A DNA stretch of 64,000 nucleotides. It comes from Pseudomonas sp. Irchel s3h14 (lineage in GTDB: Bacteria > Pseudomonadota > Gammaproteobacteria > Pseudomonadales > Pseudomonadaceae). The stretch lies in contig NZ_FYDJ01000022.1 of NCBI RefSeq assembly GCF_900187425.1, positions 1-64,000 on the forward strand. The letters run 5' to 3'. A program made the position numbers and the translations under genes. The notes under the pieces were generated by a model. The model was not told the DNA's origin. It saw only the letters and a program-made list of their open reading frames with translations, and made no database searches. Below, piece by piece: positions 27,541-36,850 of this stretch; position 1 is the stretch's first letter, and each line of letters begins with the position of its first letter.

Positions 27541-28890
27541 TTACGCCTGAGAGGCTTTTTGGCGGGCTGGCAGCACGGAACCCAGCGCTGAATGAGCAGA
27601 GATAACCTCCGCTTGAGCCGTCGCGGGCGCCTCCCCTTCGACCTCACCATTCAACGCCTTGTGCATTTTCACGGTGTCCAGCGCCCCGACCCATTTGGCA
27701 ATGGCCATTGTCCCGACGCCATTGCCGATGGTGTTGGTGATCGCACGCGCTTCCGACATGAACCGGTCGACGCCCAACAGCAGCACCATGCCCGCCACCG
27801 GAATGGTGCCAAGGGACGATAACGTCGCGGCCAGAATGATGAATCCCGAACCGGTGACACCGGCAGAGCCCTTGGAGGTAAACATCAGCACGGCCAGGAC
27901 GATCAACTGATCCGTCAGGGTCAGCGGTGTGTTCGTGGCCTGCGCGATGAAGATCGCGGCGATGGTGTAGTAGATCGCCTGCCCGTCCGGGTTGAAGGTC
28001 AGGCCCGAGGGAATGATCATGCCGGCGACAGGTTTGGAAACACCGGCCTTTTCCATCTTGGAAATCATCTGCGGCAGCACCGACTCCGAAGAGCTGGTGC
28101 CGAGGACTGTGAACAGTTCTTCCTTGATGAATTTCAGAAACTTCCACAGGCTGAATCCGCTGTAGCGGCAGATCGGGCCCAGCACAAAAATCACGAACAC
28201 AGCACAGGTCAGGTAGACACAGGCCATCAGCTTGCCGAGTGAGAACAGCGAGCCAAAGCCGTATTTGCCGATGGTGAAGGCAATCGCCCCGAAGGCGCCG
28301 ATGGGTGCCAGGCGCATCACCATGTTGACGATGCGAAACATGCCCTGCATCAGGCTGTCCAGCGTGTCGACGAAGACCTTGGCACGAGGTCCGACATGCG
28401 CGAGTGCAATGCCCAGCAGAATGGAGAACAGCAATATTTGCAGCACGTTGCCCTTGGCGAAGGCATCCACGATGGTGTCGGGGATGATGTTCATCACAAA
28501 GTCCATGAACGACGCATGCTTCACGGCGCTGGTGTAGGTGGCCAGGCTGGACGTATCCAGCGTGGCGACATCGATGTTCATGCCGGCGCCGGGTTTGAAC
28601 ACGTCGACCACCACCAGGCCGACGACCAGCGCCAGGGTGGACACCACTTCGAAATAGATCAGCGCACGAAAGCCGACGCGACCCAGTTCTTTCATGTTCT
28701 CCATGCGTGCAATGCCCGTGACCACCGTCAGGAAGATCACCGGGGCGAGGAGCATTTTGATCAGTTTGATGAACGCGTCGCCCAAGGGTTTGAGCGCTGT
28801 TCCGGTTTCGGGCACGAACACCCCGACGATAGCGCCGAGGATCACCGCGATGAGTACTTGTACGTAGAGTTTGCCGAATATTCTTTTCAT
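27541..28890 (-). CDS. dctA: C4-dicarboxylate transporter DctA
   Basis: This is a 449-residue proton/sodium symporter for succinate, fumarate and malate (DAACS family). It has eight or so transmembrane segments and two re-entrant hairpins, with the family signatures LAPVIFLTVVTGIARM, SSSESVLPQMISKMEK (first serine-rich hairpin) and GFIILAATLSSLGTIPVAG (second hairpin). It lies 87 bases after the dmlA/ttuC-type gene on the same strand, so uptake and oxidation of D-malate or tartrate are probably encoded together. A paralogous dctA elsewhere in the genome is likely. Confidence 0.94.
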   Translation of the reverse strand: MKRIFGKLYVQVLIAVILGAIVGVFVPETGTALKPLGDAFIKLIKMLLAPVIFLTVVTGIARMENMKELGRVGFRALIYFEVVSTLALVVGLVVVDVFKPGAGMNIDVATLDTSSLATYTSAVKHASFMDFVMNIIPDTIVDAFAKGNVLQILLFSILLGIALAHVGPRAKVFVDTLDSLMQGMFRIVNMVMRLAPIGAFGAIAFTIGKYGFGSLFSLGKLMACVYLTCAVFVIFVLGPICRYSGFSLWKFLKFIKEELFTVLGTSSSESVLPQMISKMEKAGVSKPVAGMIIPSGLTFNPDGQAIYYTIAAIFIAQATNTPLTLTDQLIVLAVLMFTSKGSAGVTGSGFIILAATLSSLGTIPVAGMVLLLGVDRFMSEARAITNTIGNGVGTMAIAKWVGALDTVKMHKALNGEVEGEAPATAQAEVISAHSALGSVLPARQKASQA

Positions 28891-28977
28891 GACGGGGCCC
28901 TGATTTTTTATTGTTGTCAGGAAATGCCAAGGGCTCTGATCGGTGATCAGCCCCTTGGCGTTGTGCCGCAGCTTGAA

Positions 28978-30033
28978 TCAGCGTTTGATCAACTCGATGA
29001 CCGCATCCGTGATCTGACGGGTGGTGGCCGTGCCGCCCAGATCCGGGGTATGCAGACCGCTCTCGGTCACCGCCTCGATGGCCGACATCAGGTGCTTCGC
29101 CGCGGCCGCTTCGCCCAGGTGTTCCAGCATCATCGCTGCCGTCCAGAACGTCGCGATCGGGTTGGCGACACCTTTGCCGGTGATGTCGAAGGCCGAGCCG
29201 TGGATCGGTTCGAACATCGAGGGGAATTTGCGCGAGGGGTTCAGGTTGGCGGTCGGCGCGATGCCCAGGCTGCCGGACAGCGCGGCGGCGAGATCGGACA
29301 GGATGTCGGCGTGCAGGTTGGTGGCGACGATCACGTCCAGCGTCGACGGTTTGAGCACCATGCGCGTGGTCACCGCGTCGACCAGTTCCTTGTCGATCCT
29401 GACGTCCGGAAAGTCCTTGGCGACTTCATAGAAGATCTCGTCCCACAGCACCATGCCATGGCGCTGGGCGTTGGATTTGGTGACCATGGTCAGGTGCTTG
29501 CGAGGACGGCTTTGCGCCAGTTCAAAGGCGAAACGGTGAATGCGCTCGACCCCGGCACGGGTGAACACCGACACTTCGGTGGCGACTTCTTCGGGCAGGC
29601 CCCGGTGGACACGACCGCCGTTGCCGGAGTACTCGCCCTCGGAGTTTTCACGCACCACGACCCAGTCGATCTGATCGCCATTGAGCAGCGGGCTTTTCAC
29701 CCCTGGCAGTACGCGAGCCGGGCGCACGTTGGCGTATTGGTCGAAGCCCTGGCAGATCGGCAGACGCAGGCCCCATAGAGAAATGTGATCCGGTACGTTG
29801 AGCGCACCGACAGCGCCGAAGAAAATGGCGTCGAAGGTTTTCAGCTCTTCCAGGCCACCTTCCGGGATGTAGTAGCCGTTTTTCAGGTAGTTGTCCGAGT
29901 TCCAGTCGAAGTGTTTGAAATCCAGTTCGAAGCCGGATTTCGTCGACAAGGCTTGCAGCACCTCAACGCCCGCGGCGATCACTTCTACACCGATACCATC
30001 ACCTGGAACTGCAGCAATTTTGTATGCGCTCAT
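28978..30033 (-). CDS. D-malate/tartrate dehydrogenase (decarboxylating)
   Basis: This 351-residue NAD-dependent enzyme of the isocitrate/isopropylmalate dehydrogenase family is closest to DmlA/TtuC (tartrate dehydrogenase). It oxidises and decarboxylates D-malate, or tartrate, in the cytoplasm. Motifs are AVPGDGIGVEVI at the start, WVVVRENSEGEYSGNGG in the substrate loop, TKSNAQRHGMVLWDEIF, metal-binding VIVATNLHADILSDLAAAL and FEPIHGSAFDITGKGVANP. Two ATG codons in tandem (30036 and 30033) are preceded by GGAG; the second has better spacing. It is divergent from a LysR regulator and upstream of dctA. Confidence 0.92.
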   Translation of the reverse strand: MSAYKIAAVPGDGIGVEVIAAGVEVLQALSTKSGFELDFKHFDWNSDNYLKNGYYIPEGGLEELKTFDAIFFGAVGALNVPDHISLWGLRLPICQGFDQYANVRPARVLPGVKSPLLNGDQIDWVVVRENSEGEYSGNGGRVHRGLPEEVATEVSVFTRAGVERIHRFAFELAQSRPRKHLTMVTKSNAQRHGMVLWDEIFYEVAKDFPDVRIDKELVDAVTTRMVLKPSTLDVIVATNLHADILSDLAAALSGSLGIAPTANLNPSRKFPSMFEPIHGSAFDITGKGVANPIATFWTAAMMLEHLGEAAAAKHLMSAIEAVTESGLHTPDLGGTATTRQITDAVIELIKR

Positions 30034-30108
30034 CATCAACTCCACTCTCGTCACGTTCTTGTTGTGCCTGTCGAACGGGGGTGTTCAATCAGGGTGTGAG
30101 CGGAGTAT

Positions 30109-30151
30109 ATGTAGTGAACAAATGAGCGTGAGTTACTCCAAATAACTACAT
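30109..30151. promoter_or_regulatory. Candidate LysR operator in the divergent region
   Basis: ATGTAGT and ACTACAT form an inverted pair 29 bases apart between the divergent dehydrogenase and LysR genes, in an AT-rich stretch. This is the place where a LysR regulator of both genes would bind. The match to a specific motif is not established. Confidence 0.3.
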
Positions 30152-30170
30152 AGATGAATTTGAGTTACCA

Positions 30171-31127
30171 ATGAGCCAAACCCTGGATTTGTCTTTTTTC
30201 TACCTGCTGGCCAACAAAGGCAGCCTGGCGGCGACGGCTCGCGAGCTGGGCGTCACACCGCCGGCGGTGAGCAAACGCCTGACCGCGCTGGAAGCACGAC
30301 TGGGCATACGCCTGGTCAACCGCACCACGCGCTCGATGAGCCTGACCTCGGAAGGTGAACTGTATTTTTCCCACGCCGCACGCATCCTGACGCAGATCGA
30401 CGAGGTCGAGCAGCTGATCAGCAGCAGTCGGGCGACGCCTAAAGGCCTGATTCGCGTCAACGCTTCGCTGGGATTCGGTCGGCGCTATATCGGCCCGGCC
30501 CTGGGCGCGTTCTTCGCGCAGTACCCAGAGGTGGAAATACAGCTGGAAATCAGCGACCACCCGCTCGACCTGACGACTCACGGGTTTGACCTGGGTATTC
30601 GTTTTGGCACGCTGCCGGACGCCGCCTTCCATGCCCGAAAAATCGCCTCCAATCGCCGTCTGTTATGCGCCTCGCCGCTGTACCTGGAAAAGCATGGCGT
30701 GCCCCAACGCCTGGCGGATTTACAGCAACACAACTGCATCTTCCTGCGGCAAAACGAAACGCCCTACGGCGTGTGGAGTTTCACCAATGGCGGGCGCACG
30801 CAAAACATCAAGGTGCGCGGCGCGTTAGGCTGCAACGACGGTGAAGTGGCCCTGAACTGGGCGCTGGAAGGTTATGGCATTCTGCTGCGGGCTGAATGGG
30901 ACATCGCCCGTTACGTGCGCAGTGGCCGCCTGCGCCTGGTGCTGGAGGATCAGACTCCCACCCGCGCTGATGTCTACGCGGTTTACCCGCAACAGTTGCA
31001 CCTGTCGGCGCGGGTACGCAGCCTGATCGATTTTTTGGTCGAGCGCTTCAAGCACATCGATCACCTGGAGGAACCGGAATCTACGCGGGAAAACAAACGC
31101 CCGACAATGCCGGACGCCTGTTCTTAA
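30171..31127 (+). CDS. LysR-family regulator, DmlR-like
   Basis: This is a 318-residue LysR-type regulator. The winged helix-turn-helix is at about 5-62 (GSLAATARELGVTPPAVSKRLTALEARLG). The effector domain resembles CrgA/DmlR-type members (IRVNASLGFGRRYIGPALG, LDLTTHGFDLGIRFG). Because it is divergent from the D-malate/tartrate dehydrogenase, it probably activates that gene and dctA in response to the substrate, like DmlR in E. coli. Its stop is nine bases before the end of the convergent receptor gene. Confidence 0.88.
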   Translation: MSQTLDLSFFYLLANKGSLAATARELGVTPPAVSKRLTALEARLGIRLVNRTTRSMSLTSEGELYFSHAARILTQIDEVEQLISSSRATPKGLIRVNASLGFGRRYIGPALGAFFAQYPEVEIQLEISDHPLDLTTHGFDLGIRFGTLPDAAFHARKIASNRRLLCASPLYLEKHGVPQRLADLQQHNCIFLRQNETPYGVWSFTNGGRTQNIKVRGALGCNDGEVALNWALEGYGILLRAEWDIARYVRSGRLRLVLEDQTPTRADVYAVYPQQLHLSARVRSLIDFLVERFKHIDHLEEPESTRENKRPTMPDACS

Positions 31128-31136
31128 GGTCTGTAC

Positions 31137-33260
31137 TCAGAAACGATAGTTGGTGCTCAGTTCCAGCGTCCGAGGGGCGCCGGGCGTGATCAGATCCACC
31201 GAACCATGCGCCGAAGCATAATAGTCCTTGTCGAAGACATTGCGCAGACGCAGGGCCATGTCCCATTTCGGCTGGTTGTACAGCAGTGCGGCGTCCACTG
31301 TTGTGTAAGCCGGCATGACCACATTGTTATCCAGCGCGGTATAGCGATCATCGACATAGTTGGCCCCCATGCCCACACGCCAGGTTTGCGTCAGCGAACG
31401 CACCAACCACAGGTTGGCGCTGTGGCGCGGCGTCAAGGTGGGTACCTGGCCTTCGTTGGCGACACCGTTGGTACGGCTGTTGGACTTGGTGATCTCGGCA
31501 TCCAGATAGGCGTAACCGGCATAGACCTGCCATTTGTCACTCAACCGCCCGCTGGCGGTCAGCTCAAGGCCATCGGTGCGCTGCTCACCCGCAAGCACCA
31601 GTTTGGTTGGATTCGCCGGATCGCTGGTTTTCATATTGGTGCGTTCCAGGCGGAACAGCGCCGCCGTCAACGCCAGGCGATTGTCGAGCAGGTCCCACTT
31701 GCCGCCGATCTCGAAGTTGGTGGTCTCCTCTGGCTCCAGGTCCTGGTTAGTCGTACTCAGGGCGAACATCTCGGCGGAGGGTTGGTAGGAACGGCTCACC
31801 GACACGTAATAGGACTGCACTTGATCAGGCTGGTAAACCAGGCCGACTCGCGGGCTCCAGGTAGTATCGGTGCGGGACAGATTGCTGTGCGTCAAGTCAT
31901 CGGCGTATTCCTGGTCGAACACGTCATAACGCACACCCAGCAAAGCCTTCCACTGCGGCGCCAGTTCGATCAGGTCCTGTATGTAGAAGCCGGCGGTGTC
32001 CTGGGTATTGGTACCCTTGGCGGTTTGCCGGTTGGCCTGGAATGGCACGTCGACCAAGGCATCGCGGTACACCGGCACCCTTGCCACATTGGATTGGCTG
32101 AATACGGACTGGTCCTTCACCTGGCGCCCCAGTTCCACACCATAGAGCAGGTTATGGTTCATCCCGGCGAGTACGGCGCGCTGCTTGAGTTCGGTCTGGT
32201 TGAACCACCCGTCCTCCTTACGTTGCACGTTGCCGCGGTTGAGTTTTACCAGCAGTTCACCATTGGGAGCAGTGACGAAACGTGTCGGGCTGGAGTCAGC
32301 GAGGGTATTGTTGCGATCCAGGTCGTAGTGGTAGTAACGACTGGTATTGCTCAGACTGAAATCGTCGTTGATCCGGTAGTTGACACCAGCCGTGAACGAG
32401 AACACTTCGCTGCGGGTGTAGTCATCATCCGGGTCGGCGGCACCGAAGCGCTTGTCGCGGTCCACATCGACCGGACGGGCGCCTCGTGCCGGGATGCCGA
32501 AGTCAATCAGGCGCTTGTCATACAGATAGGTAGCCCCCAGGTCCAGCTCCAGATCATCCGAGAGCTTGAAGTAGGCCGAAGGCGCGATGGCCTTGCGGTC
32601 GATGTAGCCGTCATCCCGGAAGGTGTCGCTGTTCTCCAGAGCACCGGTCACCCGGAATGCCTTGTCGTTTTGCTGCTGATCGGCCCAACCGGCATCGAAC
32701 TGGGTGCGCTTTTTGCCCTCACTGTCCACGGTGACACCCACTTCCTGCTTGGGGGTGAAGTTGGGCTTTTTACTGATGCTATTGATCAGGCCACCGGATG
32801 AACCGCGGCCATAGAGTACCGCGGCCGGCCCCTTGATCACTTCCACCCGCTCGACGTTGGACAGATCCCGGAAGTACAGCGCATCGTCGCGAATGCCGTC
32901 GATGTACATGTCACCAATGGCACTGAAACCACGGATGGTGACCTGGTCGCGCTGACCGTCACCATTGGACAGGCCGATACCGGGGACATTCTTCAGCACG
33001 TCTTCCATCGACTGAGCCCCCTGATCCTTGATGACGCTCTGGGGAATCACGTTGACGGTTTGCGGGATATCACGTAGCGGCGCATCGATTTTCAGTGCGC
33101 TCCTGCTCTCGATTGGCATGTAGCTCTGCTCGCTGTACTCACTGTTCACAGTGGTCGCAGGCAGGGTTAGAGCAGACGCCGTTTCTGCCTGTAAATCAGG
33201 TACAACCAGAACGCCCAGCAACGACAGAGAGGCTGGATAAATGCGCGATCGAGTCACCAT
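31137..33260 (-). CDS. TonB-dependent siderophore receptor (catecholate/FhuA-like)
   Basis: This outer-membrane receptor of 707 residues has no N-terminal signalling domain. A signal peptide ends at about residue 27 (DLQAET). The plug domain follows (LRDIPQTVNVIPQSVIKDQGAQ, VERVEVIKGPAAVLYGRGSSGG), and the beta-barrel ends in the terminal phenylalanine of STNYRF. The sequence resembles the Fiu/FhuA group but the ligand cannot be assigned. AAGAAGG supports the ATG at 33260 rather than the GTG two codons upstream. There is no neighbouring sigma/anti-sigma pair. A Fur-like site lies about 32 bases upstream. Confidence 0.93.
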   Translation of the reverse strand: MVTRSRIYPASLSLLGVLVVPDLQAETASALTLPATTVNSEYSEQSYMPIESRSALKIDAPLRDIPQTVNVIPQSVIKDQGAQSMEDVLKNVPGIGLSNGDGQRDQVTIRGFSAIGDMYIDGIRDDALYFRDLSNVERVEVIKGPAAVLYGRGSSGGLINSISKKPNFTPKQEVGVTVDSEGKKRTQFDAGWADQQQNDKAFRVTGALENSDTFRDDGYIDRKAIAPSAYFKLSDDLELDLGATYLYDKRLIDFGIPARGARPVDVDRDKRFGAADPDDDYTRSEVFSFTAGVNYRINDDFSLSNTSRYYHYDLDRNNTLADSSPTRFVTAPNGELLVKLNRGNVQRKEDGWFNQTELKQRAVLAGMNHNLLYGVELGRQVKDQSVFSQSNVARVPVYRDALVDVPFQANRQTAKGTNTQDTAGFYIQDLIELAPQWKALLGVRYDVFDQEYADDLTHSNLSRTDTTWSPRVGLVYQPDQVQSYYVSVSRSYQPSAEMFALSTTNQDLEPEETTNFEIGGKWDLLDNRLALTAALFRLERTNMKTSDPANPTKLVLAGEQRTDGLELTASGRLSDKWQVYAGYAYLDAEITKSNSRTNGVANEGQVPTLTPRHSANLWLVRSLTQTWRVGMGANYVDDRYTALDNNVVMPAYTTVDAALLYNQPKWDMALRLRNVFDKDYYASAHGSVDLITPGAPRTLELSTNYRF

Positions 33261-33291
33261 GGACACCTTCTTTATGAATTATCGCGCAGAT

Positions 33292-33310
33292 GGTAACGAT
33301 TATCTTTTGT
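33292..33310 (-). promoter_or_regulatory. Probable Fur box upstream of the second TonB receptor
   Basis: ACAAAAGATAATCGTTACC on the minus strand matches 13 of 19 positions of the Fur consensus, with GATAATC in the centre. It is 32 bases upstream of the receptor start and lies in AT-rich DNA. It is weaker than the site at 4449. Confidence 0.5.
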
Positions 33311-33676
33311 AAGTAAATACAAATCATTCCGATACACATTATTGGCACTACCCGGAACGGATTGAACGACTGCAACGGGTCGTTTTCAGCCGGTCGCGAC
33401 ACGCCAGCGTTCTGAATTCGGCACACACGCCCGTGCGCTGGCCCGAGCCGCGCTCGAGGCGTCATCGCAGACTATTCTTGATCTGGGTAATTGTGTTCGC
33501 GTGAACATTTTTACCCGCTTGCGCAGCAGAAATCGGGAAGGAGTCTAATATTGAATTGCCATAGATCGGTCCATCCCCTATCTGCGTAATGAGGTGACGG
33601 ATCATTGGCATGCAGGCGGCTTTGGAGCCAATACCGGACCGGTGATGGCTAAATAGATTTCAACTTGGAGGGAACC
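33311..33676. other. Gene-free promoter region between divergent genes
   Basis: No gene is seen in these 366 bases. The receptor promoter probably lies at the left end and the diguanylate cyclase promoter at the right end, where GGAGGGAACC precedes its start. The short minus-strand ORF here lacks protein-like composition. Confidence 0.4.
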
Positions 33677-35101
33677 ATGAGCAATCTCATCGCCAGCGGC
33701 GAGCCACCTGAAGCCGTCCGCCTCATGGTCAAGGTTTACGCTTACTTGCTGCTCGCAGGGTTTGCGTTTGTTCCGGCCTATCTGATTGGCTACTTATACG
33801 TCTTTCAAGACCCCACTCTTATTTTCGAAAACCACCTGTTCCATATCATTGCGATCACGGCAGCCACCTTGGCGGGCCTGTTTGTGACTTACGTCACGTG
33901 GCGCTGCTATCAGTCATCGGGAGATCCGCTGCTGCGATGGATGACGCTTGGTTTTCTCGGTTTTGTACTGATCTACGCGCTGCATGGTGCGTTCACCGGG
34001 CAAGCACACCACAACATCTGGCTCTTCCTGCTTTATGGACCGGCCTCTCGACTGGTCATGTCGATTCTGCTGTTAGTCGGAATGCTGTCGTACCACCGCC
34101 CACCTGATGCCGCGGACCAACGAATGAAGGCCCGCCCGTGGTTGACCTGGATAGGACTGTTCCTGCTGGTTGATGTGGCAGTGGCGTACGTCGCGAATTC
34201 ACCGATCGCCGGCAATCTCGCGGTGCGCCTCTCGATGGAAGGTGGTGCCCTCGTTCTATCCACATTGACCGTGGCAATACTCCTGCTGCGCCGTATTCGT
34301 TCGCCGCTGATGATGATTTTTGTCGTCTCGGTCACCGCGTTCGCGCTGTCATCGCTTGCCTTCATCCTTGCACGTCCGTGGAACCACATGTGGTGGCTCG
34401 CTCATGCGATTTTCGCCGGTGGATTCTTCATGTTGAGCTATGGGGTCGTGCAAGCGTTCCTCACCACTCGGTCGTTTTCGAAGATCTACAGCCAAGAGGA
34501 GCTGATGGTGCGTCTTGCCGAAGCGATGGCGTATGCCGAGAGCGCCCTGCAGGAACTCCAGCGCACCAATCAAGAACTCGGGCACCTTGCGGCCACCGAC
34601 CCACTGACTGGCGCTGATAATCGGCGTCGGTTCATGGAGCGGCTCGAAGTCGAAATGGGCCGGACCAAGCGCGGCGGTGAGCCGTTCTCCGTGTTGGCAC
34701 TCGATCTGGATAATTTCAAGTCCATCAACGATCGCTTCGGGCATCAGGTTGGCGACGACATCCTGAAAGATTTCGTGGAGAAATGCCTCGATTCGATCCG
34801 GCCGTATGATGGCGTAGCCCGAGTGGGCGGGGAAGAATTCATGATTCTGCTACCTCAGACTTCACTTGAAGGCGCGCACGTAATCGCCGAGCGTCTGCGA
34901 AGCACCGTTGCAAATAATTCTTTTCATGGCCTGCAGCGGTTAACCGTGGTCACAGTGAGCATCGGCGTATCGCAATCCGGCCGCGACGGCGACACCATCG
35001 AGGCCATTCTGCGTACAGCCGATCAACGCCTGTATCACGCTAAACACGAAGGCCGTAACCGTGTGGTCACGACCATCAAAACCAGCCTCCAATCGCTGTG
35101 A
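33677..35101 (+). CDS. Membrane diguanylate cyclase (GGDEF)
   Basis: The protein of 474 residues makes cyclic di-GMP. The N-terminal half (about 1-265) has seven or eight hydrophobic segments (VYAYLLLAGFAFVPAYLIGYL, LIYALHGAF, LSSLAFILARPW) that look like a MASE4-type sensor. A short coiled segment (RLAEAMAYAESALQELQRT) links to the GGDEF domain at about 310-470. The active site reads VGGEEF, an accepted catalytic variant. An intact RxxD inhibitory site (RPYD) lies five residues before it, so product feedback is likely. GGAGGG sets the start. No phosphodiesterase domain is present. Confidence 0.93.
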   Translation: MSNLIASGEPPEAVRLMVKVYAYLLLAGFAFVPAYLIGYLYVFQDPTLIFENHLFHIIAITAATLAGLFVTYVTWRCYQSSGDPLLRWMTLGFLGFVLIYALHGAFTGQAHHNIWLFLLYGPASRLVMSILLLVGMLSYHRPPDAADQRMKARPWLTWIGLFLLVDVAVAYVANSPIAGNLAVRLSMEGGALVLSTLTVAILLLRRIRSPLMMIFVVSVTAFALSSLAFILARPWNHMWWLAHAIFAGGFFMLSYGVVQAFLTTRSFSKIYSQEELMVRLAEAMAYAESALQELQRTNQELGHLAATDPLTGADNRRRFMERLEVEMGRTKRGGEPFSVLALDLDNFKSINDRFGHQVGDDILKDFVEKCLDSIRPYDGVARVGGEEFMILLPQTSLEGAHVIAERLRSTVANNSFHGLQRLTVVTVSIGVSQSGRDGDTIEAILRTADQRLYHAKHEGRNRVVTTIKTSLQSL

Positions 35102-35228
35102 AAGCGTCGGCACCGATACTCAGCTTTGCCCATCGCAACAGGCAGCTAACCGAGCAACCTGGGATTGCCATCATTAATGGTTAGTTGATCGACTCACTAT
35201 CCAATTCAAGGAATGGAGAAGCAGATTC

Positions 35229-36647
35229 ATGAAAAACCCACACCCTCGAGCCGTTGGCTGTGCGATGTTATTGCTCGCCTCTTTTACATCCACCCTCACC
35301 CACGCAACGGACATCACTCCCGCCGAAACGAAAGCCATCGCCGAGGAAGGCTATGTTTACGGTCTGCCCATCGTGATGAACTACGCGATCATGTACGACT
35401 ACGCGGTGGACAAGAACTCCAGCCAGTTCAAGGCGCCGTTCAACAAGATCCATAGCCTGCATCATGTCGCTACCTACCAGGACACGGCCATCATCTCGCC
35501 GAACAGCGACACGCCATATTCCATGATGTTCATGGACCTGCGTAACGAGCCGGTCGTGCTCTCGGTACCAGCGGTAGAGAAACCGCGCTACTACTCGGTG
35601 CAGCTCATCGACGGCAATACTTACAACTTCGGTTACATCGGCAACCGTACCACCGGCAATGAAGCCGGCGATTACATGGTGGTCGGCCCCAACTGGAAAG
35701 GCGCGACTCCGCCGGGCATCAAGAAGGTATTTCATTCCCGCACGCAACTGCCCTTCGCGATTTATCGAACCCAGCTGTTCAATCCAACTGATATGTCGAA
35801 CGTCGAAAAGATCCAATCCGGCTACAAGGCACAACCGCTTTCCGCCTATCTCAAGCAACCCGCGCCACCTGCCGCGCCGCCGATTGATTTCCCGAAGATC
35901 GACAAGGACCTGGTGAAGACCGACTTCTTCAAGTACCTGGGCTTTGCCTTGCAGTTCGATCCCGCCGCACCGAATGAAGTGGCGATCCGCGAGAAACTTG
36001 CCCGAATCGGCGTAGGGAAAGACTTTAACTTCCAGGCTCTTTCGGCCGAGCAGAAGTCCGCCATCGTTCAGGGTATGCAGGCCGGGCATGCGAAGGTCGA
36101 GGATGGGATCAAGAATCTAGGCACGAAGATCAACGGCTGGAATATTGCCGGTGCCGGTGGCAACGCTGCCTTTTATAACGGCGACTGGCTGAAGCGCGCT
36201 GCCGTCGCGCAAGCGGGCATCTACGCCAACGATGCCGATGAGGCCACGTATCCGATAACCAGTACCTTACCCAATGGCGAGCGACTCGACGGCAGCAAGC
36301 ACACCTACACCATCACCTTTCCCGCCGGACAACTCCCGCCAGTCAATGCCTTCTGGTCGGTGACGATGTACGACGGCAAGTCGCAACTGCTGATCAAGAA
36401 TCCGATCAATCGCTACCTAATCAACGCGCCGATGCTACCTGACATGAAGAAGAACGCCGACGGCTCGCTGACGCTATACATCCAGAAGGATTCACCCGGC
36501 GCAGACAAGGAAAGCAACTGGCTGCCCGCACCGAATGATCTGATCTACATGGTGATGCGCCTGTATTGGCCAAGGACGGAAACACCGTCCATCCTGCCTC
36601 CTGGCAAAGGGACGTGGAGCCCACCGCAGATCGTCAAAGTTACATGA
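35229..36647 (+). CDS. DUF1254/DUF1214 exported protein
   Basis: The protein has 472 residues with a Sec signal peptide (about 1-26, cleaving after THA). The DUF1254 domain occupies about 35-190 (EEGYVYGLPIVMNYAIMYDYA, then ISPNSDTPYSMMFMDL). The DUF1214 domain is at about 355-460 (NAFWSVTMYDGKSQLLIKNP and WLPAPNDLIYMVMRLYWP). Such proteins are often exported and linked to lipid or hydrocarbon metabolism, but no reaction is known. GGAGAAG lies upstream. It stands alone, 127 bases after the cyclase. Confidence 0.9.
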   Translation: MKNPHPRAVGCAMLLLASFTSTLTHATDITPAETKAIAEEGYVYGLPIVMNYAIMYDYAVDKNSSQFKAPFNKIHSLHHVATYQDTAIISPNSDTPYSMMFMDLRNEPVVLSVPAVEKPRYYSVQLIDGNTYNFGYIGNRTTGNEAGDYMVVGPNWKGATPPGIKKVFHSRTQLPFAIYRTQLFNPTDMSNVEKIQSGYKAQPLSAYLKQPAPPAAPPIDFPKIDKDLVKTDFFKYLGFALQFDPAAPNEVAIREKLARIGVGKDFNFQALSAEQKSAIVQGMQAGHAKVEDGIKNLGTKINGWNIAGAGGNAAFYNGDWLKRAAVAQAGIYANDADEATYPITSTLPNGERLDGSKHTYTITFPAGQLPPVNAFWSVTMYDGKSQLLIKNPINRYLINAPMLPDMKKNADGSLTLYIQKDSPGADKESNWLPAPNDLIYMVMRLYWPRTETPSILPPGKGTWSPPQIVKVT

Positions 36648-36850
36648 CCCGCTAACTACCGTATCCAGCGGACGGCCCTGGCGAGCCGCCGCTGGCCGGG
36701 GCATCAGATTGTTACAGCCGATCAAGGAATGGCTGAGCTTCTGGCGGCAACCGATGGCGATACCTGCCGGGATATCTCAACACGCGCCCTCAAAAAATCC
36801 CGCCCCAGCCGCTGAGGTGCTCTTTGCGAGTCATTTAATAGCGAATCCAT

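Noticed and set aside
28396..29778. 460-residue plus-strand ORF
   Set aside because: It is antisense to dctA and the dehydrogenase, both well supported; the translation is rich in His, Gln and Arg as expected for shadows.
31206..32801. 531-residue plus-strand ORF opposite the second TonB receptor
   Set aside because: Antisense shadow of the receptor gene without family motifs.
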